A DNA stretch of 64,000 nucleotides, taken from NCBI GenBank assembly GCA_002633005.1, contig NMRA01000042.1, forward strand, positions 308,838 through 372,837. Reading direction: 5' to 3'. Below, in pieces: positions 11,786 through 26,700 of the stretch (position 1 is the stretch's first letter; every line of letters starts with the position of its first letter). The translations under genes were made by a program, and so were the position numbers. The notes beneath the pieces were generated by a model. That model did not search any database. It was not told where the DNA came from and saw only the letters and a list, made by a program, of their open reading frames with translations. This DNA is from Phoronis australis. Taxonomy: Eukaryota > Phoronida > Phoronidae.

Positions 11786-14700
11786 GTTAGGCACTAAAAA
11801 CGTGCATTTCATTTTCAATAGATTTAGAGACAACGACGAGTCCTACGTAAAATATGGCAAACGGGTTAAGAACTTAACGCGTAACTTGGCTCGTGATTGG
11901 TTGTTCAGCCAAATTAGTCTCCGCGCAGCTTCGCGAGTAACTTTGCTTTTGATTGGTCGATCAGGCAAAATAACGCACCTCGTTGGTTTCCTGCGTGCCA
12001 GCACGCGTGCTGGCTACCACCTAGCCGCACGCAGGGAACCAGCGAGAAAAACGCACATAGTCGTGCGTCATTTGCCTACCGTGAGGTAAAATGACCCCAC
12101 CCTCAAGAGACGATGCCCAACAACTAGTCCAGCGATTTGTTGGAAAAACCGTGGCCACTGTTGAATGGGGAGTGGGCAAAACTTCACGACGGTGGCCATG
12201 GACACCCGGCGGGGGGGAAGGGATGAGCGAGCGGCGAAGTTAGTGGCGATTACCCGGGGAAATAATGAAGGAACCTCATAGGAAATGTTGGCATTGACTG
12301 CTTGCCTCGACATGGATCCGCTTCTGATAGAGAGCTTGCTCCGTGCGGAGTTATAGCTTCTGATTATTTCGGGCGAAGCTATACACGCGCGCTTTGAATT
12401 GATGCTGGTATAAATAACCTTGCGAGCAAGGCGATACCGGAAGGCCAGGTGATCGACAGAAAGGCATGGGGGGAGGGCTCACAATAGGGGGCTGGGAGGC
12501 TATAGCCCCCCACTTTTCAGTGCTGCGCCGTCCATGAATGGTCGATGGTTATTGGCCCAATAGAATGACAAAACTGAGCTAATGAAAATCGCATCAGTGT
12601 AAAGAAATTGAAGTATTTTTGATAAAAAGCTCCCGTCGATCGTGAGATAAACTCAATTAATTCTGTTCTATTTTGGCATACCAGTTAATTCAATTCATCG
12701 CTTTATACGTGTTTTTCGGATCTACTAGCCTTATTCAAAAAGTCCTCCTCTAATGGATTACTGGTGACCTAGTTTTGTCTGAGAGTAACTCTTTAAATCT
12801 TGATGACGTCTTAAACTGACGGAAGTGAGATAAAACAATTATTTTATGAAAAACTCAACCCGTGTGATTTCACAGTGTTGCAAATCTGAAAGCACATAAA
12901 ACGGCGATCTACCATTTTGGTGCCTAGTTCCGATTTTTGTCACGAGGGCCCGAACTTTAAGGAATTCACAGTGCAAGTGATTTTCGACGATCAACTTGAA
13001 CATGCGACTGAAAAAGCAAAATCAAATACTTGCTACATGCATAAAAAGCACTGTATTAGTTGTACTTGAAGTTATCGCAACACCATCATCATTGACAGAT
13101 TGAAATAGTTTGCACAACATTCTACAGTTTGTGCTGTCAAAACTTAGTGACACAAATTGACGCAACTTGTTCAGTAGCGACAAATTGCGTATCACTGGCG
13201 GTTTGCCGTCTAGTTAATTACCAGGTCATGTTGTTTCTCATTTCAGTGGCTATTTGCTTGTAGCGCCGTCTACCTTCAGATCTGGAGTTGATGAGATCGT
13301 GAGCATCACGATACTGAACCCCACTCGCCCGATACATGTCAGCGTGAAACTTGTCTCAGAACTTGGCGTTTTGGTATCAAGTGCTGGCCATGCTATTTTT
13401 GGTAAGCACTGAATCTGTTTGATGAACTCGAAGTATGTTGTAAATTAACTACAATACTAGATTGGAGAGTGCTATACTAATCCTTGGATCCTATGTACAG
13501 AGGAGGAGTAGACTAACTACAACAATAACGTTGAGCAAAAATGTATCATTGAGATAAAACAACGTCCCTGTGAATGTTGTTTAGTTGCAGCTATTCAGCT
13601 AGTGAACAATGAACGTAATAGTATGAAAAGAATAAAAGCTTGGACATGAACAACCTTAGGTTCATATATTTCTCCCATTTGAAATTTATGGAAAGCATCC
13701 GATACTAACTTTATTTGCATAACATTCAATTTTTCAATTGGACAGCAAGTTACACAAAATTTCCTTATATTTTTTCATAAATTATAGAAAATACGCTTTA
13801 TCTGGGAACTCTCATCTTGAACAGTACGCCAGTTGCAAGTACAGATATATTTAAAAATGTTCATAACAACAAAAGTAAATTTCATATGCAGCATAATGAT
13901 CATTTAAGTCTTCCTTAAACTGTAACACATGAGAATTTAGTGTCTACGAAATGTTTTAACTTGTAGAAAACATTGCGCTGGCCACTCTGAAATCATAAAC
14001 TGTGAACGTAATAAACGGTTAGGCTTATTGCCCGACTTTCGTCTACGTCATCAGGATCCTCATTTAATTCAAACAGCAACGAACAACACACTTAAACATT
14101 GGTGTCTATTTAGTCTACTCGGGTAGGCTACCCGTCAGAGATAGATACAACTACCACTGGCACCAGTGAATGTTCAAAACAACTGTTATCGGCCGTTTTT
14201 TGTTTGCTGCTTTCTCGCGGTGACGCAACACGGCGCTAAAAGGCTACTTCACTTATCTTTTGACGTGCGTGCCTGTTTTCTTGTATTGCTAAAGCAATAA
14301 TGGGATTTCTGGATAGTACAATACAACCATAATAAGAAAAATCCTTTCGAGGAAGGTTTTAATCTCAGTCTTCGTGTTCCAATTGAATGGTCACTATCTA
14401 TAAGCAAGGATTTTGTCGTGCTAGCTTGATGTTATTTTGAGATAGTGGCGTTGCCGAACAAGAGCCCAGTCAATTGCCAAATTTTCGTAACCGTCCGATT
14501 TTGTCCAAACATGCAGATGAGGGTTTGCACAATCATGCATATTCATGAATCTCTGCGAATCTTTCTGCTCCAGTGTCTAAAGGTAACGTACCATCCACTC
14601 GCAGAAGACTAGAAAAAAGTAACACCCTTAGGATCATTGATATAGAACACATTGGTCTTTGTCTCCACCACACACCACACATTTTTGCCATTTTCAAGTG

Positions 14701-17700
14701 CATTTGATAAGATACGCTCTCTCAACGAACCCTTCAAGTCTTTGTTGTTCACGGAATATCTCGCGCCCGTAACAATTACAACAATATTGGTAACTGGTCT
14801 GGGATAACATCAGTTCGTGAAATTACCACAAGTTACAGTGATTACACTTATCTCTAGTTATCGCCAGATTTCGTTTGCAGTAAACTGGACTTTGTGTTCA
14901 TTTCAAAAAGCATGCCGAAAATCAAAGGAACCATAGTTGTTAGCACATCGCAAGAACCCGAAAAAAGTATCCACGTCGAGATTCCTCTATAAACAGGTGT
15001 TCTTTTATATTTTGACACGCAGCGGCAATTACAAATACGTAAACAGTGGTAAACTAAGGTCCGGTATTGACATTCCTTGGTATGCTTGTTGAGAAATATC
15101 AACGGCCGTTAAGCACACTGATATGGTACTTTTCGAATTCATATGACTCTAATGACTTCCACGTGCACTAAAGTGACTGCTTTTGCTGCGATGGACGAAA
15201 TGAGTCTGCACGTGTTGGGTTCATCAGGAATTGCCATCATTTCCGATTATCTAAACCCCAACTACCCACGTGCCAGCGTTGTTGAGCCACCTGCAACAGC
15301 TGTAAAGGTTCCCACTCCGCAGGGACTGCCTTGATAACTGGACGAAAACAATGGTAATCTTTGTCTTTTCAGGCCATCCTGTTTCTGTGGCTTTCGCGAG
15401 AGACAAATACAAACCCGTGCGAAAACTTTAAAACAATATTTTACTTGTGACTTATATGTTGCGATGATTTCTTACGCAGGTTTTGGTTTTGTTTTAACTG
15501 ATAACACTACAGTAAGAATAATAAGATTAATAATGATAATAATTCAGACTATAAACGACAGCGAAATTAAAATTAGAGTTATTTATTTATATTAAATACG
15601 TTTTAGCGCGTGACTGATATTCCTAAAGGAAAAATATCGGTTTAACGGCCGAAAAAACGGATTTTTGTGATTATTGTTGAATGGGATAGCTGACTATGAA
15701 ACGAGAATATCGCCGATTCTCGCCGTTGTCCTCCTGACGTTCGTAATCAAGGCCGGAACGGTGTTATGCTCTGTTAGAGCGTAAAGTTGGCTCAACGGCA
15801 GAACGTTCTTCTGCTTTTGAGGTCCTAGTGCGTTCGATTTCCCGCTACTGTTAACTTCTGTAAAATTACCTTTCTTGTCGGCCGTTCATCTTGTTTTTAC
15901 GTAATTTCAAGGAACAGCACCAGGGAAGTGAATTGAGGGAAAAAATGATGATTTTTAAATCATAAAGATATCAAAAAGAAATTGTTGTGGTTATCCTAGT
16001 AGCCATGGAGATAATTAGATTTTGAACGTGTCTGTAAGGAGATGACTTTGTTTGGAAATATCAGTTGACACATTTTCGAGGCAATTACCGAATTTTTGGA
16101 TTCCTAACCACATTGTTTTCACTATTTAAAGGGTTTGTTTGCATTTTCTCAAGAAGCAAAGACAGACTGTGAATTGATTTCACCCAAACTGTTTATACTG
16201 TGGTTCAGCGTGGACTATTTTCAATCCCATTTCCACCCACCTCGTTAAACCAGAGATCCATGCTATAGAATATCTCTGGTAAAATGGGATATATTTTCGA
16301 CACACATCGTTGTTCACGCAAATTCTGTAGGAACTTTAATTATTTTACCAGTGTTATGAATACATGCAATATACTAATAATAACAATAACACGATGATGA
16401 CGATGATGACAACGGTCACCAAGGACTAGACTTACACTGCTTCCATAAGCGCTACGTAGGCTGAATATCTGTTCCTTCTCTCCTTTATCTGGCAATCGCG
16501 AGTTGCTTGGGTTTCGGAATGGAGGGAGTGATCTGTATTTCTCTAGTTTAACCATATAAAGCGACCGAATAGGGGTGGGGGACGGGCCCGTGGATCACCT
16601 TTGGATACACAGCTGGCACCTAACACCCCTATCCTGTTAATCCTACTCATGTTCACTTTCTACACCAAGTGGAGCTTCAGTCAGCGGCGAGTTCAAGCTG
16701 TCAAATCTTGGCAAGCACTCAACTATTCTATCAGATTGTGAGTTGGTCGGACTGAACATAACGAAGGACAGTTGTAGACACAGAATCCCTGATTTTTAAT
16801 TTATTACTTGAGGCTATACCAAAACCGCACAGTACTTATTTTGTATTCACCATTTGTGAACTTGCTTCCACATTTAGATATTTTTTTTTTAATATCCCCA
16901 TGAAAGTGTGCCTGCAATATTGGATTTCGAGCCCGTCTCTAATATGTAATAGAATAGTTTACTTAGCGAGAATAAGATGTCAGTTCTGATGGATGGTTTC
17001 AATTTTTCAGGAAAAGGTTCATTAAAGTTACAGGTAACTCAGTCTTTTTGTATTTGTTTCCGTGCTTTTCAAAAACATTGAAAATTAAGATTAAAGAATA
17101 CATGTACCATTGTTTGACAATTGAACTGAGGCCATAGCACTGATCATTAGTGACAAAGGCGTTCCGTTAATTTTCCCTGTGTGAACGCGTGGTATGAATG
17201 AATGGATGGAATGGATGAATGTGTGGTGTGGATGAAGGTAATAAAGTACTCTAAGTAATAATGTGAACACAGTTTGCTGAACTTCGTGTTGCTGATCAAA
17301 AATGGAACTTTTCTCTCCAAAACACACACGTAAACGTGTTTCTACATATTTCAGGTCCCGTCCAACATTAAGGGCCGGGCAATACTAAAGGTATGCGGTA
17401 ACTGTATAACGTCCCAGCCCGGCACGTTCTCGTTCAGTAATTCGACTGTGGTGACCATACGTGAGCGGGGATCTACGGCGTTTATTCAGCTGGACAAACC
17501 AGTGTATAAGCCAGGACAAACAGGCAGGTTCAATGGCTATAAACACGCCTTTAGCCGTCAAAAATTAAGTGTTGATTTCGACCACTCAATTCGTTGCTTG
17601 CTCAGCTTAGAAATGATGTCTGTGTTAAAAGGATACTAAACCCTGTTTTGATAATTTCAACCAATCCTCGTTCTGTCACCTGCTAATGCGTCATTGGCGT

Positions 17701-20700
17701 AAATCTTGCAAGTTAAAGGCAGGAATCAACTAAAAACTCATCCTCCCTACCTCACAAATTGGATATTACGGTCCTTGGTGGATGGTCTTCCTCACAGCTT
17801 TTTAATGCGTTTTTCATTTGTTTGTTTTGGATAGGATCCAAATCGGCAATGTAGCTTCGGCAGCATCAAAAACGAATATGTCATAAATCATCGTCCTTCA
17901 CGAGAGCTACGTAATGTTTAAAGCAGTAGTAGCTGATAAAACAATCGCCTTTCTTGAACTGCTAAATCCTCAACAGTTGGCTATTCGTTACATTAAAACA
18001 CTGTACCCATTTTTCTGTTATGACAGACAAGAAGTATGTTGTATTATTTAGCAACATTGGTTTACGTAAGCACACGTAGTCTAACTGCATGATTTAATGT
18101 TATTTAGTTCCTAGACTTTGACGAAATTACCGAATGGTGACAGCTCTTTACTTGCTCTCTATCGAAAAGTGAACTTAACTACACAAATAATAAAAGTAGT
18201 TACGTATTTTACAAACTGATAAGTGATTGCCTGTGAATTTTCTAGTGCAACTTAATATCATCACGACGAAACCAGACCTTAAACCTGCCTCGGAAGATGT
18301 ATTTGCTTATGTTGTGGTAAGTCTACATATTTTTCATTGTCTTCATCGTTCAAAAATTCGTTCTTATACACAAAAACATAAAACTGGTGTAAAAATCGAA
18401 AGAAATTATTGAGTTTTTGCAACCTAAGATCATATCAACCATAACACTAAATGCCAGAAGAATAAAACTAATCTCGAGAGTCTTAATTTGTCAAAGAACG
18501 AAAGTGATTTCTTTATTTTTCTATATTACAATGTATTCGTGCATGAATAAAGAATAGCACACAATTTGATAAGCATAAACCTACTATTTAGCGTTTTCTT
18601 TTTTTTCTTTTTAACCTGTAGGACCCGCAAGGTTCAAGGGTGTTTGAATGGAGCTCGTTGCCACAACTGTGCTGTGGTAGGTAACTAAAATTGGATCATT
18701 TATATGAAAATGTTGTCTAACCAAAAAACGCCCATTTTAACATTCCGACAGCCAACAACTCACTGGGGGCCGGGGTGTAATCTTTGGACGCGAAATCGAA
18801 CTCGACATTATTTTTTTTGCTAAATTCCGTTCTACTTTAGACCTAATACGAATTCAAGATAAGGATATTTCTTTAGTCTACGCTCGAGTATCTTATAGAT
18901 TTCGCAGATGAATGTCTAGTACAAGTTAGTACTTGATGACCCTTAGATTTCGAATAAAAGCTCGTAACTTGAAGTTCGTACCCGAACACATAGCTTTAGT
19001 GATGCGGTCATCAAGTGCAAAAAAGGTTTAGACATTTACCCACGTAAACCGTCTACGCTCGAACACAGAATAATAGGCCTACTACAGGTGAACAGAAAAT
19101 GACTTGTCCAAAACAAATTTGAGTTCGATTCATCGAGTAAAGAGATTAGACCCTGGTCCTTGTATTATATAGTAGAGTGCAAAGGTAGTGGCCGTGAAAC
19201 GTGAAATGGTTGTTGACAGGAAGTTTTCAATAGGCGTTGTTGTTTACGTTATCAGCCTACGATATAATTCATCAACTGCTGCAGAAGCTTCTAAGAGCAC
19301 ATCGAACGAATGCGGCGCATCCACGAAACGGAGAATACCTTTTACACAGCATGTTTTTCTGTCATTATAAATAACAGTTCTGCTAACCTGTAGCCTCCTT
19401 TCTATCTGTGGAAACGGATTGTTTTCGGGACACATGACGAACATAACACATTATCTGTGATTGTAGGTGTTGTTAATGCAAGCTTTCCACTGTCCGATGA
19501 ACCTTTATTAGGAACGTGGACTGTTTTCGTTAAAGTACAAGGTCATCTGTACAACAAGACATTCAGTGTTCTTAAGTACGGTAAGTCAAATGAAAGGACG
19601 ACCATGCGTACATATTACTGTACATTCATTGTTCTTAAGTACGGTAAGTCAAATGAAAGGACGACCATGCGTACATATTACTGTACATTCAGTGTTCTTA
19701 AGTACGGTAAGTCAAACGAAAGGACGACGATGCGCACATGTTACTGTACTTTATGGTAAGTCCTTTAATTTCGGATATTGAAAAATAAATAATAGTTAAA
19801 AATCTGATGTAAGGCCCGTGATTTAAAAAAAATGAGAAAAATTATTAACTACAAACAAAACAAGGACTTTCGAGTTCATTTTTGAATCGTAACAAGACAC
19901 CTTGTCGAGCAATGGTCTTTCAATTTGACAAAATTTTAAAATTTAATTAGTGAATTTCTGCAGGTTAATCGTAGTCTAGTTGAATCCAGTTGATTTAGCT
20001 GTAAACCATGATTTAAATCGCTTTAACTGTTCATTGGAGAAATTAGCTTTCGTTTTATTTTTTTCAGTCAAACCGAAGTTTGAGGTGCTTCTGTCTCCGC
20101 TGTCTTTTATAAAAGACTGGGACATTTGTGAAGCCGTTAAAGTACGTGCGAGATACCTGTTTGGACAAGGAGTCAGTGGCAATCTCACCGTGACAGTTTA
20201 CGTAGGAGGTATAGGCTATTACAGAGATTACAGAAGTCGCACAGTGTCAACCATCAAAGAGGTAACGTCACAAGACAGACCTGTAATCTGTCGCCTGATT
20301 TCTGTTTATTGCGCAATGAGAAACATCTCCTCACTTCCGGTTGCGCCATTTTGAAATGGTTGCAAAACTGACATTTTTGAATATATCAGATACAAAAGAG
20401 GCTATTTCGTCCCACTGGTGTTTTGGCAAATTTTGTAATATGCATGTAATTTCAGATAGAAACGAAAAAAAAAAACAACTTATAGTTTTGCTAACTCAGT
20501 GATATGAATTTTAGTGAAAGAATACGTGACACTCCCTTTGAGAATGGACGTTTTTGTTTCTTATTTAGATTGAAAACGGCTTAGCAGTTTTCAACGTTTG
20601 TGTAAGCGACTTGATGGTGTCTCCAATAAACGACCACTTTCGAGGACTGCTGTTCATAAATGCTACTGTAACGGCCCCTGACGGCAGCTCTCACAACGTG

Positions 20701-23700
20701 ATTGACAATTCGTGTTCAGTTAACAGACATCCCGTTGATGTACACTTCTCTCGTGATTCAAGGCAGCATTTTAAGCCAGGAGTTCCGTATTCCGGAAAGG
20801 TACGCGTAACAGTGACTAATGTAGTAGAAGATTCGACATTCGATAGACTGTTCTAAGGACGAAAATACTCTTTCCTAAATAGTGTGAGATCAATAGGCTT
20901 AGTGTTCACGTGCGTGTAGCTACTTGAATATATGTACTTATGCAGAATAACAGTTGTTTCACTATCGCTTCTAAATCTCGAGCTCAAGAAATCTCCTTGA
21001 ACATTCTCTCTATTAACGTCATGGCAGAGTTATTTCCGTTCCGTCATGGCTCTTTGTAAACGCACCGTTCTATAAATGATAATATAAAACGCATTTTATG
21101 TGTACTGCAGTAAGGATGCCATCTTGTCGGTTTTACTCGAATTAATACGTTTGAAACTATTCCTAGGTCTTGGTCACTTATCCAGATGGTTCCTTGGCGA
21201 GCAATGTTACAATACAAATAATATCTGATGTCAACGGTGAAAAAACGACAAGTGAATTCTCATCGCCAACAGGAGAAGTTCCTTTTGAAGTGCCTGCGTT
21301 GCCAATAAAAACTCGAACTATGTGGATTGAGGTAAAGATTACGACATTTTGACGCAAAATTTGGTCTTTAATTGCGTTTTTGGAAGGTAATCTTATTGTC
21401 GCCGTTGGAAAAGGATTCTGTTAACGGTGTACTGCCGTCCGACTGTTTCACCTTCTACTGACCTTGTTAACATTTAGAGGCCCTTCAGTTCAAATAAAGT
21501 AAATTGAACATTGTATAGTTAACTGAATACTGATTAATGTCCCATTTATTATTCAAAATTCTAATTAACCAACTCTCGTTTTTCTGCACAGGTCAAAGTT
21601 ATTCAAATAGATGACACGTATATCAGTGATCGATTGCTATCGGCGCGCATGTCCGTCACCAATTGGTATTCACCAAGCAAATGTCACATTTTACTTGAAA
21701 ATAAGAGCAACAACCTAAAGGTAAGCGACAATGTTTTAAATATCTCAATTTTACTGTTGTTGTGTTTTACAGAATCATAATTTCTATTTTTTTGGATATT
21801 TACTACCTAACCCAACACCAAGGTGTATACGCGAAGCTTTACCGTCCTTATGATCGTAAAAGCGCTTTCTAGCACAAAAAGTTAGTAATACAGGAAATAT
21901 CTCACTGATGCTAAATATTCTTACTCAACATCATTTATTTTTACATTTATGTATTTTAAGCCCGGGGATTATGCCAAAATTAAGGTACAGTCGACATGCC
22001 CTTGTGATTTCACGTTTTATCACGAGGTAGTATCAAGAGGAAATATTGCCCATTCGGGTGTTCACTACGCCGGCATTCGCGGCTCGCGACTGAGGCGAGG
22101 AGTACAGTTTAAAACAAAAGGTACAGTAAAAGATTTGTTTGTTCATAGTATCAGAGAATCTTTGGAAATTTACCGGAAATGTTTCAGTTTTCTTTACTCT
22201 TTTGCGAGGGAAAAGTAACGTTGCACTGGACTCTGTACTTGTCATTTTGTTGCAGGTTGTTCTAATGCATTGTATTGTTAAGGACCGTCAAAGTTTAGTT
22301 AGCTTTGTTTTGTGAATCAAATTCCAATAATCAATAAAATTTTCAGATTTCAACGAGACTTCTGAAGAGCCGAAAACATGCGCCATGTTTTTTACTTTGC
22401 CGATTTCCCGCGAAATGGCTCCGTCAAGCAAATTGGTGGTTTATTACGTAAGGGAAAATGGAGAGGGTGTTGCAGATGCCGTCTCATTTGAAGTCAAGCA
22501 CAGTTACAGTGAACAGGTATAATCTCTACTTACTTATAAAAACTTTTTATGTCTTTTATACTTTATCAGTAAGGTTTGGTATTGTAATCATTGTGTTAAC
22601 TACGCGTCTCGCGTTTGTTTGACGTTTCGTCGAATGGTGTCTTGTTATGTTACTAGCTCGCTTAAGCTACGCCGTCAATTTTTCAGTTACATCTAGAGTT
22701 CTCTGGAAAGACATTTGCGCCGAAAAACAAAGTTAATCTCAAAATCAAAACGAAACCAGATACCTGCGTTTGTGTGGCATCAGTGGACAAGAGCATGCAT
22801 TTGGTAAAGCCAGGATTCACCCTAACACCTGAAAAGGTAATGCCACTTAACGGTTTCAATTTTTCTTTCAAGAAAAATGGCGTGGAAGTACAATTTAAAA
22901 ATTGACTTTCCATCCCATGACAATCTTGATATAAGTTAATGGAGGAATTTGTCAATACCAACCTTCTTGTTCTAGTGGTAAAACGTTTCAAAGTAATGAT
23001 ACTCGACTGTCTTCTTATGCTTGTTTGACTTGAAGTTGGTTACAATTTTAATTAAAATTACTTTGAATTTCCCTGACTGTCGACGTACTGCCGGGGAATA
23101 AAACTAACCTGCAGTGGCAGTCAGCTTAATTAGTCTAGTCTGAAGCAGTAACCATTTGTAAGTTCTTCTTAAACCTAGAAATATTTTTTAATTTAGCAAA
23201 GAACAATATGAAACCGATTTCATAAAAGTCAGCGTCCTAATTCGAAAGTAGTTTTTTGGCAGAAGGCATTGGATTATTGGCCCTTTAAAGCTGCTATAAA
23301 CTCACCTTTCATTACAAAAACAACTTTTGATATAGACCACTTACTGCCATGAAATTGATCTCAAATCGTTTCTTAGCCTGATTGGAGATGGTTTTGAAGC
23401 TTCCACAGGCTTCTAAATGTTTTCGTGCTGCGGCCTGTCATTGTATGCGCCGAGCATGGGCTGAAGTATTATCCAATTGTCCATTCTTTACAAACCCAGA
23501 GATCAGTTCTCACCAGCAAATTAAAACCAATCCAAATCAAAAGTTCGTTTTTTGCACGGAACACCAATTTATTGCCACTTTAACAAGATAATATCAAACA
23601 ATCTATCCAGGATTTCGTGGCTTCTACCTCTCTACAAGATAACGAATTTTCAATTTCAATTTTGAACTTTATTTCGTGTATGCATAGAGCACTCATGTGT

Positions 23701-26700
23701 TCTTTGCATTTAAGTCGGCGGTGGATGAAGCGTGTTCTTCTGTTGCAGATTTTGTCGCAGTTAAGAGAATTCGACGAACCCGATGATACTGCGGACAATT
23801 TAAGATACCACACTGGCTTCCTGTTTGATCCTACAAAAGAATTTACTACTTCGAAAGATGCATTGTTTGCTTTTCAGGTAAAAGAATCTGGTGTTACTTA
23901 TTTACTAACTTACTAACTTACTTACTAACTTATACTTACTTTCTTACTAATGTACTTTCTAGTCTACTAACTTACTTCGCTACTTCCTTAGTTCCGCATT
24001 CTTAGTGTGGTGGCAAAAATTCTCGAAGCGATGAATGTTTGCATGTTAACTTGTTGGTTCTCGTATCGTAGCCTAACATTTCTACATATTCTTCAGAACT
24101 CTGGCCTTCTTGTACTAACAGACCGCGTTTCGCTGAATCACAGACAAGATGTTGACCTTTTGAACGGACCCATTTCTCACAGATCTGAATCAGGTAAGAA
24201 CGCAATCAATAACAAAATATGCTTGCAAACACTTGACTGGATGAATTCACACTCCAATAAAAATATCATAGCACATGAAAACTGTTTTACTCGGTTTTTG
24301 GATCGCTTCTCTCTGCATCAACTGCCTCGTGATGGTATTTGAAAACTGAAACGCACAGGACCACTTTCAAAAGGAGAATCCAGCTTGTCAGAATCTAGGC
24401 TGGAAGCTTCATTCACAAAGTGCGCATGTCCATTTTATTGCTGTCAACCCTCCTGCTGCAAAGCGTTGTGTCATTCTGAAACCCCAAAATCCTTGTTGCA
24501 GATTTCGATTCCTACGCGGCTTTCACTGCTGCTCAACGAGACGTTGAAAGGATTCGGAAGAGAAAGAGAACATTCTTCCCGGACACATGGATATGGCAAT
24601 GCTTCAATGTTAGGTACGCTATTTTTATCCTCTGTTAGTGCAGTGAGAAAAGTCGACACGTACAACTGCCTGAAGATGAGCTGAGAGGTGTACCAAACGA
24701 ATATTGTCTACTCGTGAACACTCTGCAAACATGCTGCATAGTAATTCACAGTATTCTGGGCAGATTTGGAGAAGAGACTTCGCTTCCGATGAACTATTGG
24801 ATTTCTCTATTATAGCCTAGAGTTACGGAGAAAGATCAGATTGTTTACTTCAGATGGTTTTGAATCTCCTGTTTTCGATGTTTCTGTTTAAATTGTAGCT
24901 CCTTCAAAAAGTACCACACCGTTCAGACACATCTGCCCGACAGCCTGACTACGTGGGTGACAAACGCGTTCAGCATTTCTCGCAAACATGGATTAGCCCT
25001 TGCTAAACCTGTCAAAATCGAAGTCACTAAAAACTTCTTCGTGGACATACAGCTTCCTTACTCGGCGAAGCGAGGAGAAGTGCTGCGTGTTCCGTTCACA
25101 GTTTACAGCTACACGGATGTCTGTTCTGAGGTTGGTATTAAAATCATGGATTCAGTCTTCGATCCTTTTACTAATACTTGTGGGAGGTTTTCCAGTTGTC
25201 ATATCAATGGGTGTTAATGACATATCTCAATGAATTTCACTATTTACCTGGCTCTAGATAAATTGGCTATTTCGCGCAGTCTAATTTCGTAACCAACTTA
25301 ATTATGGAAATCCACTCCAAATATGGCAAAGACGAACAGCAATGTGGCGCCTTTCGTTCTGTAAATCTTTTCTCTGGAAGGCGCGCTCATAAGATTTCGT
25401 CTTTCTGCAAAAATGCCAATGACAATCCGTTGCAAAATTTGGAGTCACTCAATTGCATTAGAACACCGTTAGCGAAACTAAGTTTACTTATCTTTCTTGA
25501 AGTCCAACACAGCTCCTACGTCATAGGTCAAGCCGAATTCGAAATGAAATAGTGAAGTTAGCGGGGTGAATCTTCCCGCTGAAACAGTCAATGCAATCCA
25601 TTCGGTTCATGTTGTAATGCTAAGATAGGTACTCTAATTCGCCTAAAGAATCTAAGAAAAGGGTTCCACAACACAACCGGAACTTACAGTGGTATTCAAA
25701 GATGGCGCTGCGTGTGGCTTCAAGTCTGAAAATAACGGTTCGTCTTCATGTAAAGCTAAACAGGCACGGTGAGTGGGATCCCAAAGAAATGTCCTAGTCG
25801 ATGCTACCGTGAAGGGTATTGGGCGTCGTTTACCCAAGTATTTTGTCAGCGGCGAATCAACGCTTTTGCAGACTGGAGTTTTCTTGACGTTGGCGGTGTC
25901 GTTTTGTATTTAGTCGTGCCCCTTGAGGAGAGGTTAAGTCAGCAGATCCGCCACTGATAGCCCTACGTTTTCTGTTATGACCACGTGGTGTGGTTGCATG
26001 TTGTTAGACATGTGTGTGAATTTTTAGACTTTCATCGTTGTTTAGCAGAGCTTAATGCATACTTGTAAAACATACATTGGTTTACAGGTGTTAGTGAAAA
26101 TCAAAGCCAGTGATGGCAACAAATTTATCACCGGCGGGAAGAGTAAATTCACCACTCGTTTCTGTGTTGGTCTAAGCGGAATTGTCACCGATTTTGCACC
26201 GCTCAGGATATCAAGTATTGGATCCCTTAATTTGTCAGGTAATTTGGACGTAGTTACATTTTGATATTGACAGACAATTGGACGTATCTACATTGTTGAT
26301 ATCAAGATAAGTAAAAGGAATACTGACTGAGAGCTTCTTCGGCGGGTCACAAATGTCCAAGTTCAAACTAAGATGAAGCAAGAACGGAGCGACTCTTTAA
26401 GCCAATAATAACTCCTTTGAGGTCCATTCCGCCCACAACCATAGAACTCGATTTTTCACTCCTGGCAAAACAATAGACACTTGCTGTTGTGTGATACATT
26501 GTGTTCCAGGATGATAGGTATATTTACGAAGCAGCGGTCATGCACATCCCTTCTATGACGAGTAGCACGTCCAGTTTGAGCACATCTTATAAGCAGGAGT
26601 TATCAAGATTCCATAAACGCTTTTGCTATTGACGGGAGTCGAGAAAATTATCCTTAATCATAGTCTTTCGATAGGCCTCTTACAAAGATCCCAGAATTTT

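Noticed and set aside
13228-13263. ATG at 13228 opening a hydrophobic peptide ([11 protein letters not shown]) as the signal peptide
   Set aside because: The frame meets TAG at once and is out of phase with the macroglobulin frame of exon 2.
15786-15850. Functional tRNA gene
   Set aside because: Box-like motifs are present, but no complete cloverleaf or anticodon loop can be formed; kept only as a SINE-like repeat.
24555-24613. Anaphylatoxin start as in complement C3
   Set aside because: The basic site is followed at once by TFFPDTWIW, with no six-cysteine anaphylatoxin segment.
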